Positions 6,469-14,918 of a stretch of 41,554 nucleotides of DNA are shown here, piece by piece (position 1 is the first letter of the stretch; each line of letters opens with the position of its first letter). Location: the NCBI GenBank assembly GCA_021776795.1, contig JAJFFC010000009.1, positions 1 through 41,554 of the forward strand, given 5' to 3'. The translations under genes and the position numbers were made by a program. Source of the DNA: Planctomycetota bacterium (lineage in GTDB: Bacteria > Planctomycetota > UBA1135). Below the pieces are notes generated by a model. The model was given only the letters and a program-made list of their open reading frames with translations, made no database searches and was not told the DNA's origin.

Positions 6469-7068
6469 CTACAGGCTGTCGGCGTTCTCTGCCAGGTAGC
6501 TGGCGACACCTTCTGCCGAAGGAGTCATGCCGGCCTTGCCTGGAGCCCAACCGGCAGGGCAAACCTGACCGCTGGTCTCGAGGAAGTCGACGGCATCGAG
6601 CAGACGAAGGATTTCGTCGACGTTGCGGCCAAGAGGCAGGTTGTTGACCATTTCCACCATGACCATGCCTTCTTTGTTGATCAGGAAGGTACCACGCATG
6701 GCGAAGGTGGTCTCCTCGTGGAGCACGTCGTAGGCCTTGGTCATGCCGCGATCTTCATCGCACAAGAGCGGGTACTTGACCGGGCCAATGCCACCTTCGT
6801 TGATGGCGGTGTTGCGCCAGTTTGCGTGCGTTTCCGCGTCGTCAATCGAGACACCCAAGACCTGGGCGCCGCGCTTTTGAAACTCATCCATACGATGGTC
6901 AAAAGCGATCAACTCGGACGGTCACACGAAGGTGAAATCCTTAGGGTAGAAGAAGAGGACGACGTTCTGGCCCTTGTAATCCGACAAGGAAACCTGCTTG
7001 GTCGAGCCGTCTTCCATGACCGCGGTGGCCGAGAAATCGGGCGCGGTTTTGTTGACGAGGACAGACAT
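6469..7068 (-). CDS. Typical 2-Cys peroxiredoxin with in-frame UGA (selenocysteine) at the peroxidatic position
   Basis: The frame from the ATG at 7068 to 6469 encodes 199 residues if the UGA at 6924-6922 is read as residue 49. Upstream sequence is the AhpC/Prx1 N-terminus (APDFSATAV ... [13 protein letters not shown]) and downstream it continues [26 protein letters not shown] and the resolving motif GQVCPAGW near the C-terminus. In Cys-containing relatives the motif is FTFVCPSE, so UGA replaces exactly the peroxidatic Cys. A stem-loop follows at 6906-6873. Sec-peroxiredoxins (PrxU) are known in anaerobes such as Eubacterium acidaminophilum. The enzyme reduces H2O2, alkyl hydroperoxides and peroxynitrite. 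A plain stop would yield a useless 48-residue fragment. Confidence 0.92.
6873..6906 (-). promoter_or_regulatory. Candidate bacterial SECIS element of the 2-Cys peroxiredoxin
   Basis: Starting 15 nt after the UGA, the mRNA can form a perfect 8-bp stem, GCUUUUGA (6906-6899) with UCAAAAGC (6880-6873). Inside lies a smaller CAUC/GAUG stem with a GUAUG apical loop, or alternatively CCAU/AUGG with CGU. The apical loop begins about 28 nt after the UGA and has G at or next to its first position. Both fit the bacterial SECIS rules (loop 16-37 nt from UGA, a G among the first two loop bases). Confidence 0.7.
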
Positions 7069-7111
7069 GGTTCTAGGTATTTGGGGAGGAGCCGGTGCTC
7101 CGAGACTCCAC

Positions 7112-7139
7112 ATTCTAGGACTGTCGGCGAAAAGCTCAA
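7112..7139 (-). promoter_or_regulatory. Candidate sigma-70-type promoter of the peroxiredoxin gene
   Basis: On minus, TTGAGC (7139-7134) and TAGAAT (7117-7112) are separated by 16 bp, placing the transcription start near 7105 and giving a leader of about 37 nt. The leader contains a small GGAG-CACCGG-CTCC hairpin (7099-7086). No clear OxyR or PerR operator was recognised. Confidence 0.45.
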
Positions 7140-7190
7140 TTTCAGAACAATCTTGTCCGCTTTTTGGTCTTGTTAGGCTTCGGGCGAGTC

Positions 7191-8352
7191 GTGAATCCCC
7201 CCCCTCCCGCCTGCCACCGGCCTCTTATTTCACAAGGAAGGCCGCCACGCCACCTGGCTCGAGCTGTTCTTCGATCTGGTGTTTGTGGCAGCGATCAGCG
7301 TGGTCACGCACAACCTGCTGGGGGTCCACGGCAGCCACCTCGATCATGGCCATGCCTGGCTTTATCCACTGGAAATCTTTCCGGTGTGGTGGATTTGGGC
7401 GTCGCAGATCATGTTCGATAATCGTTTCGACACCGACGGCCGCGGCAACCGCCTGGTGAGCTTGGTGATCATGCTGTTGGTGGCCACGATGGCGACGCTT
7501 CTGGGCGGAGGCTGGGCGGATCAGACCGGGTTGTTTATTGGCTTTTACATCGCGACTCGATTGCTGTTGGCCTTCCAGTATCGATGGGTCTCGAATCATG
7601 TGGCGGTGTGCACGCGATTCGCGCGCAGGATGGGCCTGGCGGTGATTTTGGGAACGGCGCTGTCTTCACTGAGCTACTTCTTAGATTCGCCGTTTCGAGA
7701 GATCGCCTTCCAAGCCGGCATTTTCTTGGAGATGATTTGCGTGGCGATGTGGAGCAAGGACAAAGACGCGCCGCCGGTGCATAAGGAGCACTTGGTGGAA
7801 CGGGCGGGGCTTTTGTCGATCATCTTGCTCGGCGAATCCGTGATCAATCTGGTGTCTGCCTTGCGCGAACACACTTGGGATTCCTGGAGCTTGTCCGCCG
7901 CGGTGACGGGGTTTGTCATGCTCGGGAGCATTTGGTGGGTGTACTTTGACACCTACGATCGCCTGGGAGAAACCAAACGGCTGCGCAATGGCTTGGTCGT
8001 GTTGTATTCCCACTCGCTGTTCATCATGGGGCTCGGGATCTTGGCCAGTTTGATTGCGCATGCGGTGCGTAATGACATCATCATGGCCGACTACCGCTTT
8101 CTAGCGATTAGCGGCATGACCTTGCTCTACCTGGGCAAGCAGATTCAGTACTTCGTGGCCTTCCCGCCGTTCCGCAAGAACATCCTCATCAATACCACGG
8201 TGTGTATTGGAATCACCACGGCGTCGGCCTTCTTGCCGCGGCCGGAGTTAGCTTTGATGGGCGCCACTGCAGGACTGTTGTTCTACGTGTACAGCAATAT
8301 GCGCTGGACGCTGACCAAAGATGTCAGCGCCTACCTCGAAAGCCACGGTTAA
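7191..8352 (+). CDS. ltrA: LtrA-family membrane protein, 5' end out of frame at a C8 tract
   Basis: The main frame encodes a polytopic protein of about 370 residues with roughly ten hydrophobic segments. Its start has the low-temperature-requirement A signature [20 protein letters not shown], whose first part lies before any usable start codon: upstream in this frame only non-start codons precede a TGA at 7192. Joining GTG AAT at 7191 to the main frame needs a one-base deletion in the run of eight C at 7197-7204, which would give [20 protein letters not shown], a natural LtrA N-terminus. Either the tract is a sequencing error or the gene is phase-variable. LtrA is named from Listeria; its biochemical role is unknown. 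The stop overlaps that of norR by 4 nt, tail to tail. Confidence 0.8.
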
Positions 8353-9950
8353 TCGCGCAGGCCGAGGCGCTGGCTGAGGTGGTGCAGATTGCTGCGGTGC
8401 ATGCCTAATTCGCGGGCGGCTGCGGCCCACACCCCGTCGTGACGGTCGAGTGCGGCTTGGATGAGGTGGCGTTGGTATGCCTCGACCGCTTCGCGCAACG
8501 GCGTGCCTTCTTCCACTTCGCTGGATGGTTGCGGGAAGGATGGCTGCATGGTCTTGGCACTCAGGGTTTGCAAAGGCAGAGCCAGATCCGCGCCTAGGTC
8601 GGCCGCTTGCACCAGAATCAAGTTGCCTTTCGCGACCCGGGCCGAAGCGCGAAGCGCGGCGCGCGACAACACGTTTTCGAGTTCGCGCACATTGCCGGGC
8701 CAAGAATAGGCTTCGAGCGCGGTGACGGCTTCAGGGTGGAGGCGAATCGGACCCAAGCCTAGTTGGCGCCTTGCCTGGTCGCAGAAATGACCGGCGAGGA
8801 CGGCGACATCGCCGCGGCGATTGCGCAAGGGCGGCACCAACAAGCGGCAGACATCTAGACGGTGCCACAGGTCGGAGCGGAAGCGACCGGCCTCGACTTC
8901 TTTTTCCAGGTCGCGATTGGTGGCGGCGAACACTCGCACCGAAACTTGGTGGGTTTGATCCGAGCCCACGCGTTGGATTTCGCCGGACTGCAACACGCGC
9001 AGCAGTTTGGGCTGCACCGACAACGGCAGCTCGCCGATTTCATCGAGGAATAGGCAGCCACCATCGGCGACTTGGAATTTGCCCAGGCGGCGCTGGGTGG
9101 CACCGGTGAAGGATCCGGCTTCGTGGCCGAACAGTTCACTCTCGACCACCGATTCCGGAAGAGCTGCGCAGTTGACGTAAATCAGGGGCTGGGTGGCGCG
9201 CAGCGATTGCCGATGCAAACTCTTCACCACCAATTCTTTCCCGGTGCCGGTTTCACCGGTAATCAACACCGGGAATTCCGAACTCGCAAACAACCCCACC
9301 TCTTCTTTGAGGTTCTCCAGCGCCGGACTGTTGCCGATCATTTCTTGCTCGCGCGCATCGGTGGCTTGGCGCACAAGAACATCGGCGATGTGGCGCTGAT
9401 GACGTTCGGCGGCGACCAAGGCTTCGGCCAAGTCGGACATGCGCAAGGTGGCTGCACCGAGCGCGCCGAGGACATCGAACAACAAAGAAGGCGCGGCATC
9501 GAAGGCGTCGTGGGCGATGGCATCTAGGGCCAATACGCCGGCGAGTTCCCCTTTCACACGCAATGGCATGCCTAAGCAAGCGTGGACGGTACTGGTGAAG
9601 CCGTGGTCGCCATCCAGGAGTCCGTCAAAGGGATCTTCGAGCGGAGAATCTGCCGGGAAGCGCACCACATCTTGCTCTTGGCAAATCGCCAGGAAGCGCG
9701 GGTGATCCTTGATCGCAAAGCGGTGACCCAAGGCCTCTTGGGCAAGACCATGAGCCGCGACCGGAACCAGCTCTTCGCCTTGTAAACCGAGCAGAGTGAC
9801 GGCGTCGGCAGGCAACATGGCGCGCACGCCGGAGACAAAACGCTGGCAGCGCTCGACCTTGGTCAAAGGCAGCGCCAAGTCTCTCGTGAGGTCCCGAAAA
9901 GCACGCCAATAGGCGTGTGTTGTCCAATCTACAGCAGTTGTTGTTTTCAC
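8349..9950 (-). CDS. norR: NorR: NO-sensing sigma-54-dependent activator
   Basis: 533 residues from a GTG at 9950. An N-terminal GAF domain (about 20-175) keeps the motifs around the iron site of E. coli NorR: HPRFLAI near 83-89, DSPLEDPFDGLL near 101-112, and VHACLGMPL near 122-130. The AAA+ domain follows, with Walker A GETGTGKE (232-239), a sigma-54 contact loop GSFTGA (279-284, Ser for the usual Ala), Walker B LFLDEIGE, and the R-finger region. A C-terminal Fis-type HTH (AARELGMHRSNLHHLSQRLG) binds DNA. It is divergent from norCBQD, whose promoter is of the -24/-12 type, so NO-dependent activation of the downstream operon is the evident role. Confidence 0.95.
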   Translation of the reverse strand: MKTTTAVDWTTHAYWRAFRDLTRDLALPLTKVERCQRFVSGVRAMLPADAVTLLGLQGEELVPVAAHGLAQEALGHRFAIKDHPRFLAICQEQDVVRFPADSPLEDPFDGLLDGDHGFTSTVHACLGMPLRVKGELAGVLALDAIAHDAFDAAPSLLFDVLGALGAATLRMSDLAEALVAAERHQRHIADVLVRQATDAREQEMIGNSPALENLKEEVGLFASSEFPVLITGETGTGKELVVKSLHRQSLRATQPLIYVNCAALPESVVESELFGHEAGSFTGATQRRLGKFQVADGGCLFLDEIGELPLSVQPKLLRVLQSGEIQRVGSDQTHQVSVRVFAATNRDLEKEVEAGRFRSDLWHRLDVCRLLVPPLRNRRGDVAVLAGHFCDQARRQLGLGPIRLHPEAVTALEAYSWPGNVRELENVLSRAALRASARVAKGNLILVQAADLGADLALPLQTLSAKTMQPSFPQPSSEVEEGTPLREAVEAYQRHLIQAALDRHDGVWAAAARELGMHRSNLHHLSQRLGLRD

Positions 9951-9960
9951 AGCATTACCC

Positions 9961-9977
9961 GTTGTTTGCCAGACAAC
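9961..9977. promoter_or_regulatory. Candidate NorR enhancer site
   Basis: GTTGT-TTGCCAG-ACAAC is a perfect 5-bp inverted repeat containing the GT-N7-AC core of NorR enhancers. It lies 59 bp upstream of the -24 element at 10036, a normal enhancer spacing. A weaker GT-N7-AC match (TGT-CCAATCT-ACA) lies at 9921-9933 inside the start of norR. NorR of E. coli uses several such sites. Confidence 0.7.
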
Positions 9978-10035
9978 ATCATAGCGTCAGCGGGCCGCAG
10001 AGGGCCCTATTTCAGATAAAAAGATAGTCTTTTCT

Positions 10036-10050
10036 TGGCACAACAATTGC
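10036..10050 (+). promoter_or_regulatory. Sigma-54 promoter of the nor-nir operon
   Basis: TGGCAC-AACAA-TTGC matches the -24/-12 consensus TGGCAC-N5-TTGC, with exactly ten bases between the invariant GG (10037-10038) and GC (10049-10050). Transcription would start near 10062, about 45 nt before the norC ATG. A TTG-initiated extension of norC starting at 10035 would run through this promoter and is therefore not used. Confidence 0.93.
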
Positions 10051-10106
10051 CTTGTGGAGGTCAAGGCCCCCCTAGGGCTCCCACCCTCTTCCTAACCAAG
10101 CAAGCC

Positions 10107-10838
10107 ATGCTGACTAAATCCGCCGCCAAAACGTTCTTCCTGGGCGGCACTGCGCTCTGCAGCATTGCCTTCGTGCTCCTAACCATGGACACGCTGGCGC
10201 AATTCCCCGATCGCTCTAACCAGGAAAACATGACCCCTGCCGTCGTTCGCGGCAACCACATCTGGACCAAGAACAACTGCATGGGGTGCCACACCCTGAT
10301 GGGTGAAGGGGCGTACTACGCGCCCGAGCTCACCAAGGTCATGGACCGCCGCAGTCCCGAGTGGATTGCCGAGTTCCTCAAGGACCCCGAACGCATGTAT
10401 CCAGGCCGCCGCAAGATGGTCAAGTACGACATGTTCGATCCGGCTGAAGTCGGTGCCGAAGAAGCCAAAAAGAACGTCGACGACATCGTGGCGTTCTTCA
10501 CTTGGGTCGGCGAAATCGATCTCAACGGTTTCCCCGCGGAACCGGATTTGGCCCAAGCCCCGCGCGCGCAAGCCGTCGACGTGGCACCGAGTTCCAACCT
10601 AGCTAAGGCACCGGTGTATTTCAGCACGGTATGCATTGGCTGCCACAGTGTGGGCGGACAAGGCGGACAAGTTGGTCCGGCGCTGGATGGCGTCGCCAGC
10701 CGTCTCGATGCTGAATTTATGCGCAAGTGGATTTCCGATCCACAGTCGGTCAAGGCTGACACCACCATGCCAGACCTCGGTCTCGAAGGAGACGACCTGG
10801 AAGCCATCTTGGACTACCTAGCCACGTTAAAGGAGTAG
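10107..10838 (+). CDS. norC: NorC: nitric oxide reductase cytochrome c subunit, diheme fusion
   Basis: 243 residues from the ATG at 10107. An N-terminal membrane anchor (about 10-30) precedes a NorC domain with the heme motif CMGCH (58-62), GEGAYYAPEL, and a distal Met region RRKMVKYD. After a short linker a second class I cytochrome c domain follows with CIGCH (176-180) and a TTMPDLG Met-ligand region. Classical NorC is about 150 residues with one heme, so this is NorC extended by an extra electron-transfer domain, acting in the periplasm as electron entry to NorB. The stop overlaps the AAGGAG ribosome-binding site of norB, 4 bp upstream. Confidence 0.95.
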   Translation: MLTKSAAKTFFLGGTALCSIAFVLLTMDTLAQFPDRSNQENMTPAVVRGNHIWTKNNCMGCHTLMGEGAYYAPELTKVMDRRSPEWIAEFLKDPERMYPGRRKMVKYDMFDPAEVGAEEAKKNVDDIVAFFTWVGEIDLNGFPAEPDLAQAPRAQAVDVAPSSNLAKAPVYFSTVCIGCHSVGGQGGQVGPALDGVASRLDAEFMRKWISDPQSVKADTTMPDLGLEGDDLEAILDYLATLKE

Positions 10839-10842
10839 AGCC

Positions 10843-12174
10843 ATGCAATACAAATCACAAAAAATCGCTTGGTACTTCTTTGCAGCATGCATGGGCCTGT
10901 TTGGCTTGCAGCTGATTTACGGATTCATCCTTGGTTTCGACCGCATGGGCTATGACGTCCTGCACGATTGGATTCCGTTCAACACTGCTCGCGCCACGCA
11001 CACCAACCTGCTCGTGGTATGGATGCTGACCGGCTTCATGGGCGCGGCCTACTACATCATTCCGCAGGAATCTGGCCGCGAACTCTGGAGTACGCGATTA
11101 GCCTGGATCCAATACTACTCCCTGTTGTTAGTGGGAGTGGTTGCGGTTGTCGGATATCACTTCAATATCTGGGAAGGCCGTAAGTTCCTCGAGATTCCTC
11201 GTCCGCTCGACTATCTGGTCGTGGTCAACGTGTTGGCTTTCTTGCTCAACTTGTTCATGACGATTTGGAAGGGCAAAAACAAGAGCACGACGGCCATGGT
11301 CTTGTTCTTCGGCCTATTGATGGCCGCGCTGCTGTACCTGCCCGGCATGTACACCTTCGACAACATCGTGCACGACTCCTACTTCCGTTGGTGGGTGGTC
11401 CACCTTTGGGTAGAAGGCGTTTGGGAACTGATTATGGGCGCGATTCTGTCGTTCCTACTGATCAAACTCACCGGCGTCGACCGCGAGATCATTGAGAAGT
11501 GGCTGTACATCATTGTTGGCTTCACCTTCTTATCCGGCATTCTTGGCACGGGTCACCACTACTACTACACCGGCGCCCCTGGCTACTGGTTGATGGTCGG
11601 TGGCATCTTCTCAGCACTGGAACCTTTGGCCTTTTTGGGTATGGCGCTGTACGCCATCGCCATGGCCCGCCGCGGCGGACGCAATCACCCCAACAAGCTT
11701 GCCCTGATGTGGACGATTGGCTGTGCAGTCATGAGTTTCGTAGGCGCTGGCTTCTTGGGCTTCGCGCACACTCTCCCGCAAGTCAACATCTGGACTCACG
11801 GCACGCTGGTCACGGCGATGCACGGCCACATGGCCTTCTGGGGTGCCTATGCCATGCTGATTCTGGCCATGATCACCTATGTGCTTCCGGAAATGACCGG
11901 GCGCAAGTTGTTCAAAGGCTGGGTTCCGGAGTGGGCTTTCTGGCTCAGCAACATTGGCATGATCGCCATGACCGGCGCCTTTGCGGTCATGGGTGTCGCC
12001 CAGGTGTACATGGAGCGCAAATCCGGGATGGACTTTCTCGAAGTGCAGGAAAGCCTGGAAGTGCACGCCTTTGGCTTGGTCCTAGCGGCCAGCCTGTTCA
12101 CTCTCGGCATCGTGCTGTTCATTCGTAACTTCTGCGCCTACGGGCGCCCCAACGACGAAGTTTTGGAGGCCTAG
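10843..12174 (+). CDS. norB: NorB: catalytic subunit of cytochrome c-dependent nitric oxide reductase
   Basis: 443 residues with about twelve transmembrane helices, the heme-copper oxidase fold. The subunit reduces two NO to N2O at a heme b3/non-heme iron site. Visible ligand regions are ARATHTNLLVVW (heme b His), HLWVEGVWELIMG (iron His with the two characteristic glutamates), GTGHHYYYTG (two further iron His), and THGTLVTAMHGHMAFWGAY (heme b3 and b His). The absence of an N-terminal quinol-oxidase extension makes it the cNOR rather than the qNOR type, in keeping with norC in front. Length is normal for the family. The norQ start lies 2 bp downstream. Confidence 0.97.
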   Translation: MQYKSQKIAWYFFAACMGLFGLQLIYGFILGFDRMGYDVLHDWIPFNTARATHTNLLVVWMLTGFMGAAYYIIPQESGRELWSTRLAWIQYYSLLLVGVVAVVGYHFNIWEGRKFLEIPRPLDYLVVVNVLAFLLNLFMTIWKGKNKSTTAMVLFFGLLMAALLYLPGMYTFDNIVHDSYFRWWVVHLWVEGVWELIMGAILSFLLIKLTGVDREIIEKWLYIIVGFTFLSGILGTGHHYYYTGAPGYWLMVGGIFSALEPLAFLGMALYAIAMARRGGRNHPNKLALMWTIGCAVMSFVGAGFLGFAHTLPQVNIWTHGTLVTAMHGHMAFWGAYAMLILAMITYVLPEMTGRKLFKGWVPEWAFWLSNIGMIAMTGAFAVMGVAQVYMERKSGMDFLEVQESLEVHAFGLVLAASLFTLGIVLFIRNFCAYGRPNDEVLEA

Positions 12175-12176
12175 TC

Positions 12177-12986
12177 ATGAGCGGGACCAACACCAATACG
12201 ATTCCAGAACCGGGTTTGGTCCCGTTCTACCAACCCGTGGGCCAAGAGACGGATTTGTTCTTGGCCTGCTGGAAGCAGAAGCTTCCTTTGATGCTCAAGG
12301 GCCCGACCGGCTGTGGCAAATCGCGCTTTGTCGAACACATGGCGGCGCAGCTTGGCCGGCCCTTGGTTTCGGTCGCCTGTCACGACGACACCAGTGCCTC
12401 GGATTTGCTTGGCCGCTGGTTGGTTCGGGGCGGCGACACCGTTTGGCAAGATGGCCCGGCCACGCGCGCCGTACGCGAAGGCGCCATCTTGTATCTCGAT
12501 GAAGTGGCCGAAGCCCGACCCGATGTGGTGGTGGCAATCCACCCACTTACTGATCACCGTCGGCAGTTGTTCCTCGAGCGCCATGCGGAAACGCTGGAAG
12601 CCAGCGATGACTTTATGTTGGTGGTGTCTTTCAATCCTGGGTATCAAAAGGGTTGGAAAGAGCTGAAGCCCTCGACCCGTCAACGCTTTGTCGCCGCCAG
12701 CTTCGACTATCCCAATGCGGAACTCGAAGCACGCATTCTCTGTGGCGAAACTGGTTGCGAAATGGATTTGGCCAAGCGCTTAGTGCGCCTCGCCGGCAAA
12801 CTTCGCGGTCTGGAAGAACTCGGCCTGGCCGAGAAGGCCTCGACCCGTTTGTTGGTCGACGCCGTGCGTCTGATCGAAGCCGGCATGCCCTCGCGCACGG
12901 CTTGCGTCGCGGCGATCTGCGAACCGCTCAGCGATGAGCAAGACATTTTGGAAGCCCTCAGCGAGGTCGTTTCTCTCGCATTCTAA
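12177..12986 (+). CDS. norQ: NorQ: MoxR-type AAA+ ATPase for NOR maturation
   Basis: 269 residues. Walker A GPTGCGKS (about 41-48), Walker B AILYLDEVAEA (about 102-112), sensor-1 region VSFNPGYQ and an arginine-finger region KPSTRQRF are those of the NorQ/CbbQ family. NorQ with its partner NorD inserts the non-heme iron of NorB. It acts in the cytoplasm at the membrane, and the gene order norCBQD is the classical one. The stop precedes the norD ATG by one base. Confidence 0.95.
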   Translation: MSGTNTNTIPEPGLVPFYQPVGQETDLFLACWKQKLPLMLKGPTGCGKSRFVEHMAAQLGRPLVSVACHDDTSASDLLGRWLVRGGDTVWQDGPATRAVREGAILYLDEVAEARPDVVVAIHPLTDHRRQLFLERHAETLEASDDFMLVVSFNPGYQKGWKELKPSTRQRFVAASFDYPNAELEARILCGETGCEMDLAKRLVRLAGKLRGLEELGLAEKASTRLLVDAVRLIEAGMPSRTACVAAICEPLSDEQDILEALSEVVSLAF

Positions 12987-12987
12987 G

Positions 12988-14898
12988 ATGAACCAATCGC
13001 AAAACGCACCGAACTTATACCTCGACTTTGCCGAGGATTTCTTCGGTGCCTTGTGGCAACGCCTGCGCCGCAAGGAGAGCTTTGCGCATGCCGATGTCGC
13101 CGCGGAATTTTCCAGCATGAGCAACTCTTTGGGCGCGGTGGCTCAAGCCTTTGCCGGACGCCATGTCACGCTACGCCAAGCAGAAGCATGCGGCGGCTTT
13201 CAAGATCACGTCATCCTGATGCCTCGCCGCATTGGTCTGTCGCCGGATCGCGCGACCAACCGCGAGTTCTACTTTACGCGCGCAGCTCTTGCCGGAGCCA
13301 TGGTCGCGTCTGGCCAAAAGATACCTGTCATGGTTGGCGATGGCCTGGGGCAGGAACTGAATTACCTGGCACTCGCCGTACAAACCGCGCGGGAACTCAG
13401 TCACCAACACCCCGGATTCCGCGCACGAATGCAGCGAGCCGCGGAACTGGAACTGCACAGTCGCCCGTCATTGCGCAGCATGCACGGCCAAGCCGCGGCG
13501 ATGGAGAAAATCCGTAGAAGTTGCTTAGAGGCTCTCACCCAAGAACTTTGGGGAGGGATCCCTTCGAGCACGCTGGGCCAACTCAAGAAACTGCCCAAGA
13601 AGGGGTCCGGTTCACCTCCGGTGCTGTTGTTTGGCGGTTGCTTACGACCCTCTGAATCTGCGGATGCGCTGGAAACCGTGCGGCAGGAAGAAGAAGCGGC
13701 TGGCATTCATGCCGACGCTTCCGAGCACGAGGCTCCGACCAAAGATCACGTCAAGCGCATTTTGTTGGACCAAGAAGACGATCCCTACAAAGATGCGATG
13801 CCGGAACATGCCTTTGAAAAAGTCATGTTCGCCGAGAAATACGAAGGCGGACGTCGGCGCATGGATGGCGAAGACGACATGGATGAGCAGCAACAGTCGC
13901 TCGATGCCGTCGACCTGCGCGAGCTGATTCGCGGCGGCCCGGAAGTGCACAGCATTTACCAGGCGGACATCGGCGACGGCGAGGGCATTCCGGATATGGA
14001 AGGCACGCAACCCGACGAACGCGGCATTACTTACGACGAGTGGAACCGCAAAACCAATTCCTATCGCCGCGATTGGGTCACGGTGTATCCCACTCCGCTC
14101 CATGGTCAAGACCATGATCTCGCGCAACTTCTGCGCTTACAACTCGCGCCCACGGTGCGCACTTGCCGTCGCCGTTTGGAGCGCCGTCGCACCGAGCGCC
14201 GCACCCTCGACCGCCAACTCGATGGCAACCACTTAGATCTGTCCGCAGTGGTCGAGGAACACGCCGCCTTCCGCGCCGGCCAAACCCCCAGCGGCCGCAT
14301 TTACCGCCACAACCCTCGGCTCAATCGCGATCTGGCCACCACCGTCTTGCTCGACATGAGTTTGTCCGCCGACAGCTGGGTGGAAGACCGGCGCGTTTTG
14401 GATTGCGAACGCGAAGCCGCCTTTGTGCTCGGCGAAGTCGCGCATCAAGTCGGCGACGACCTGCAAATCTTGGCCTATAGCTCCAACACCCGCAACTTAT
14501 GCCGGGTTTGGGAAATCAAAGGCTGGCAAGACTCCTGGGCCCAAGGCAGCCAACGCCTGGGCTTACTGCAACCGCAAGGTTACACGCGGATTGGCCCAGC
14601 CATCCGCCACGCCACTGCCGGACTGGAAAATCATCCGGCGCGGCATAAGCACATTTTAATCATCACCGATGCCAAGCCCACCGACTTCGATCAATACGAA
14701 GGCGATTACGGGGTTCACGACGTGCGCCAAGCGGTGCGCGAGGCATCGGCGCAAGAGGTTCGCGTGTTCGCTCTCGGCATTGATCCGAAAGGAGCCGGCA
14801 TTTTGCCGGTGATGTTCGGCGTCCGAGGCTGGCGCATCCTCCCCCATCTGGCTGAATTGCCAGAAGCCCTCGTCACCGCATACGGCGACATTTGTTGA
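12988..14898 (+). CDS. norD: NorD: VWA-domain partner of NorQ
   Basis: 636 residues. The N-terminal 380 residues are helical with a long acidic middle (EEEAAGIHADASEHEAP, DDMDEQQQ). The C-terminal 200 residues are a von Willebrand factor A domain with the MIDAS start LLDMSLSADSW, the threonine in PQGYTRIGPAIRHA, and LIITDAKPTD. NorD binds NorQ through this domain and delivers its ATPase activity to NorB during iron insertion. The ATG at 12988 follows the norQ stop directly; a start overlapping norQ at 12934 is possible but would add residues not typical of the family. Confidence 0.93.
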   Translation: MNQSQNAPNLYLDFAEDFFGALWQRLRRKESFAHADVAAEFSSMSNSLGAVAQAFAGRHVTLRQAEACGGFQDHVILMPRRIGLSPDRATNREFYFTRAALAGAMVASGQKIPVMVGDGLGQELNYLALAVQTARELSHQHPGFRARMQRAAELELHSRPSLRSMHGQAAAMEKIRRSCLEALTQELWGGIPSSTLGQLKKLPKKGSGSPPVLLFGGCLRPSESADALETVRQEEEAAGIHADASEHEAPTKDHVKRILLDQEDDPYKDAMPEHAFEKVMFAEKYEGGRRRMDGEDDMDEQQQSLDAVDLRELIRGGPEVHSIYQADIGDGEGIPDMEGTQPDERGITYDEWNRKTNSYRRDWVTVYPTPLHGQDHDLAQLLRLQLAPTVRTCRRRLERRRTERRTLDRQLDGNHLDLSAVVEEHAAFRAGQTPSGRIYRHNPRLNRDLATTVLLDMSLSADSWVEDRRVLDCEREAAFVLGEVAHQVGDDLQILAYSSNTRNLCRVWEIKGWQDSWAQGSQRLGLLQPQGYTRIGPAIRHATAGLENHPARHKHILIITDAKPTDFDQYEGDYGVHDVRQAVREASAQEVRVFALGIDPKGAGILPVMFGVRGWRILPHLAELPEALVTAYGDIC

Positions 14899-14918
14899 AC
14901 CCATAGCAACCTAGATAC

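Noticed and set aside
7192..7194. TGA upstream of LtrA as a fourth selenocysteine codon
   Set aside because: There is no start codon between it and the preceding TAG, no cysteine is expected there, and a one-base shift at the C8 tract explains the region better.
10035..10106. Longer norC starting with TTG at 10035
   Set aside because: The start lies within the sigma-54 promoter and upstream of the expected transcription start; the ATG at 10107 gives a proper membrane anchor.
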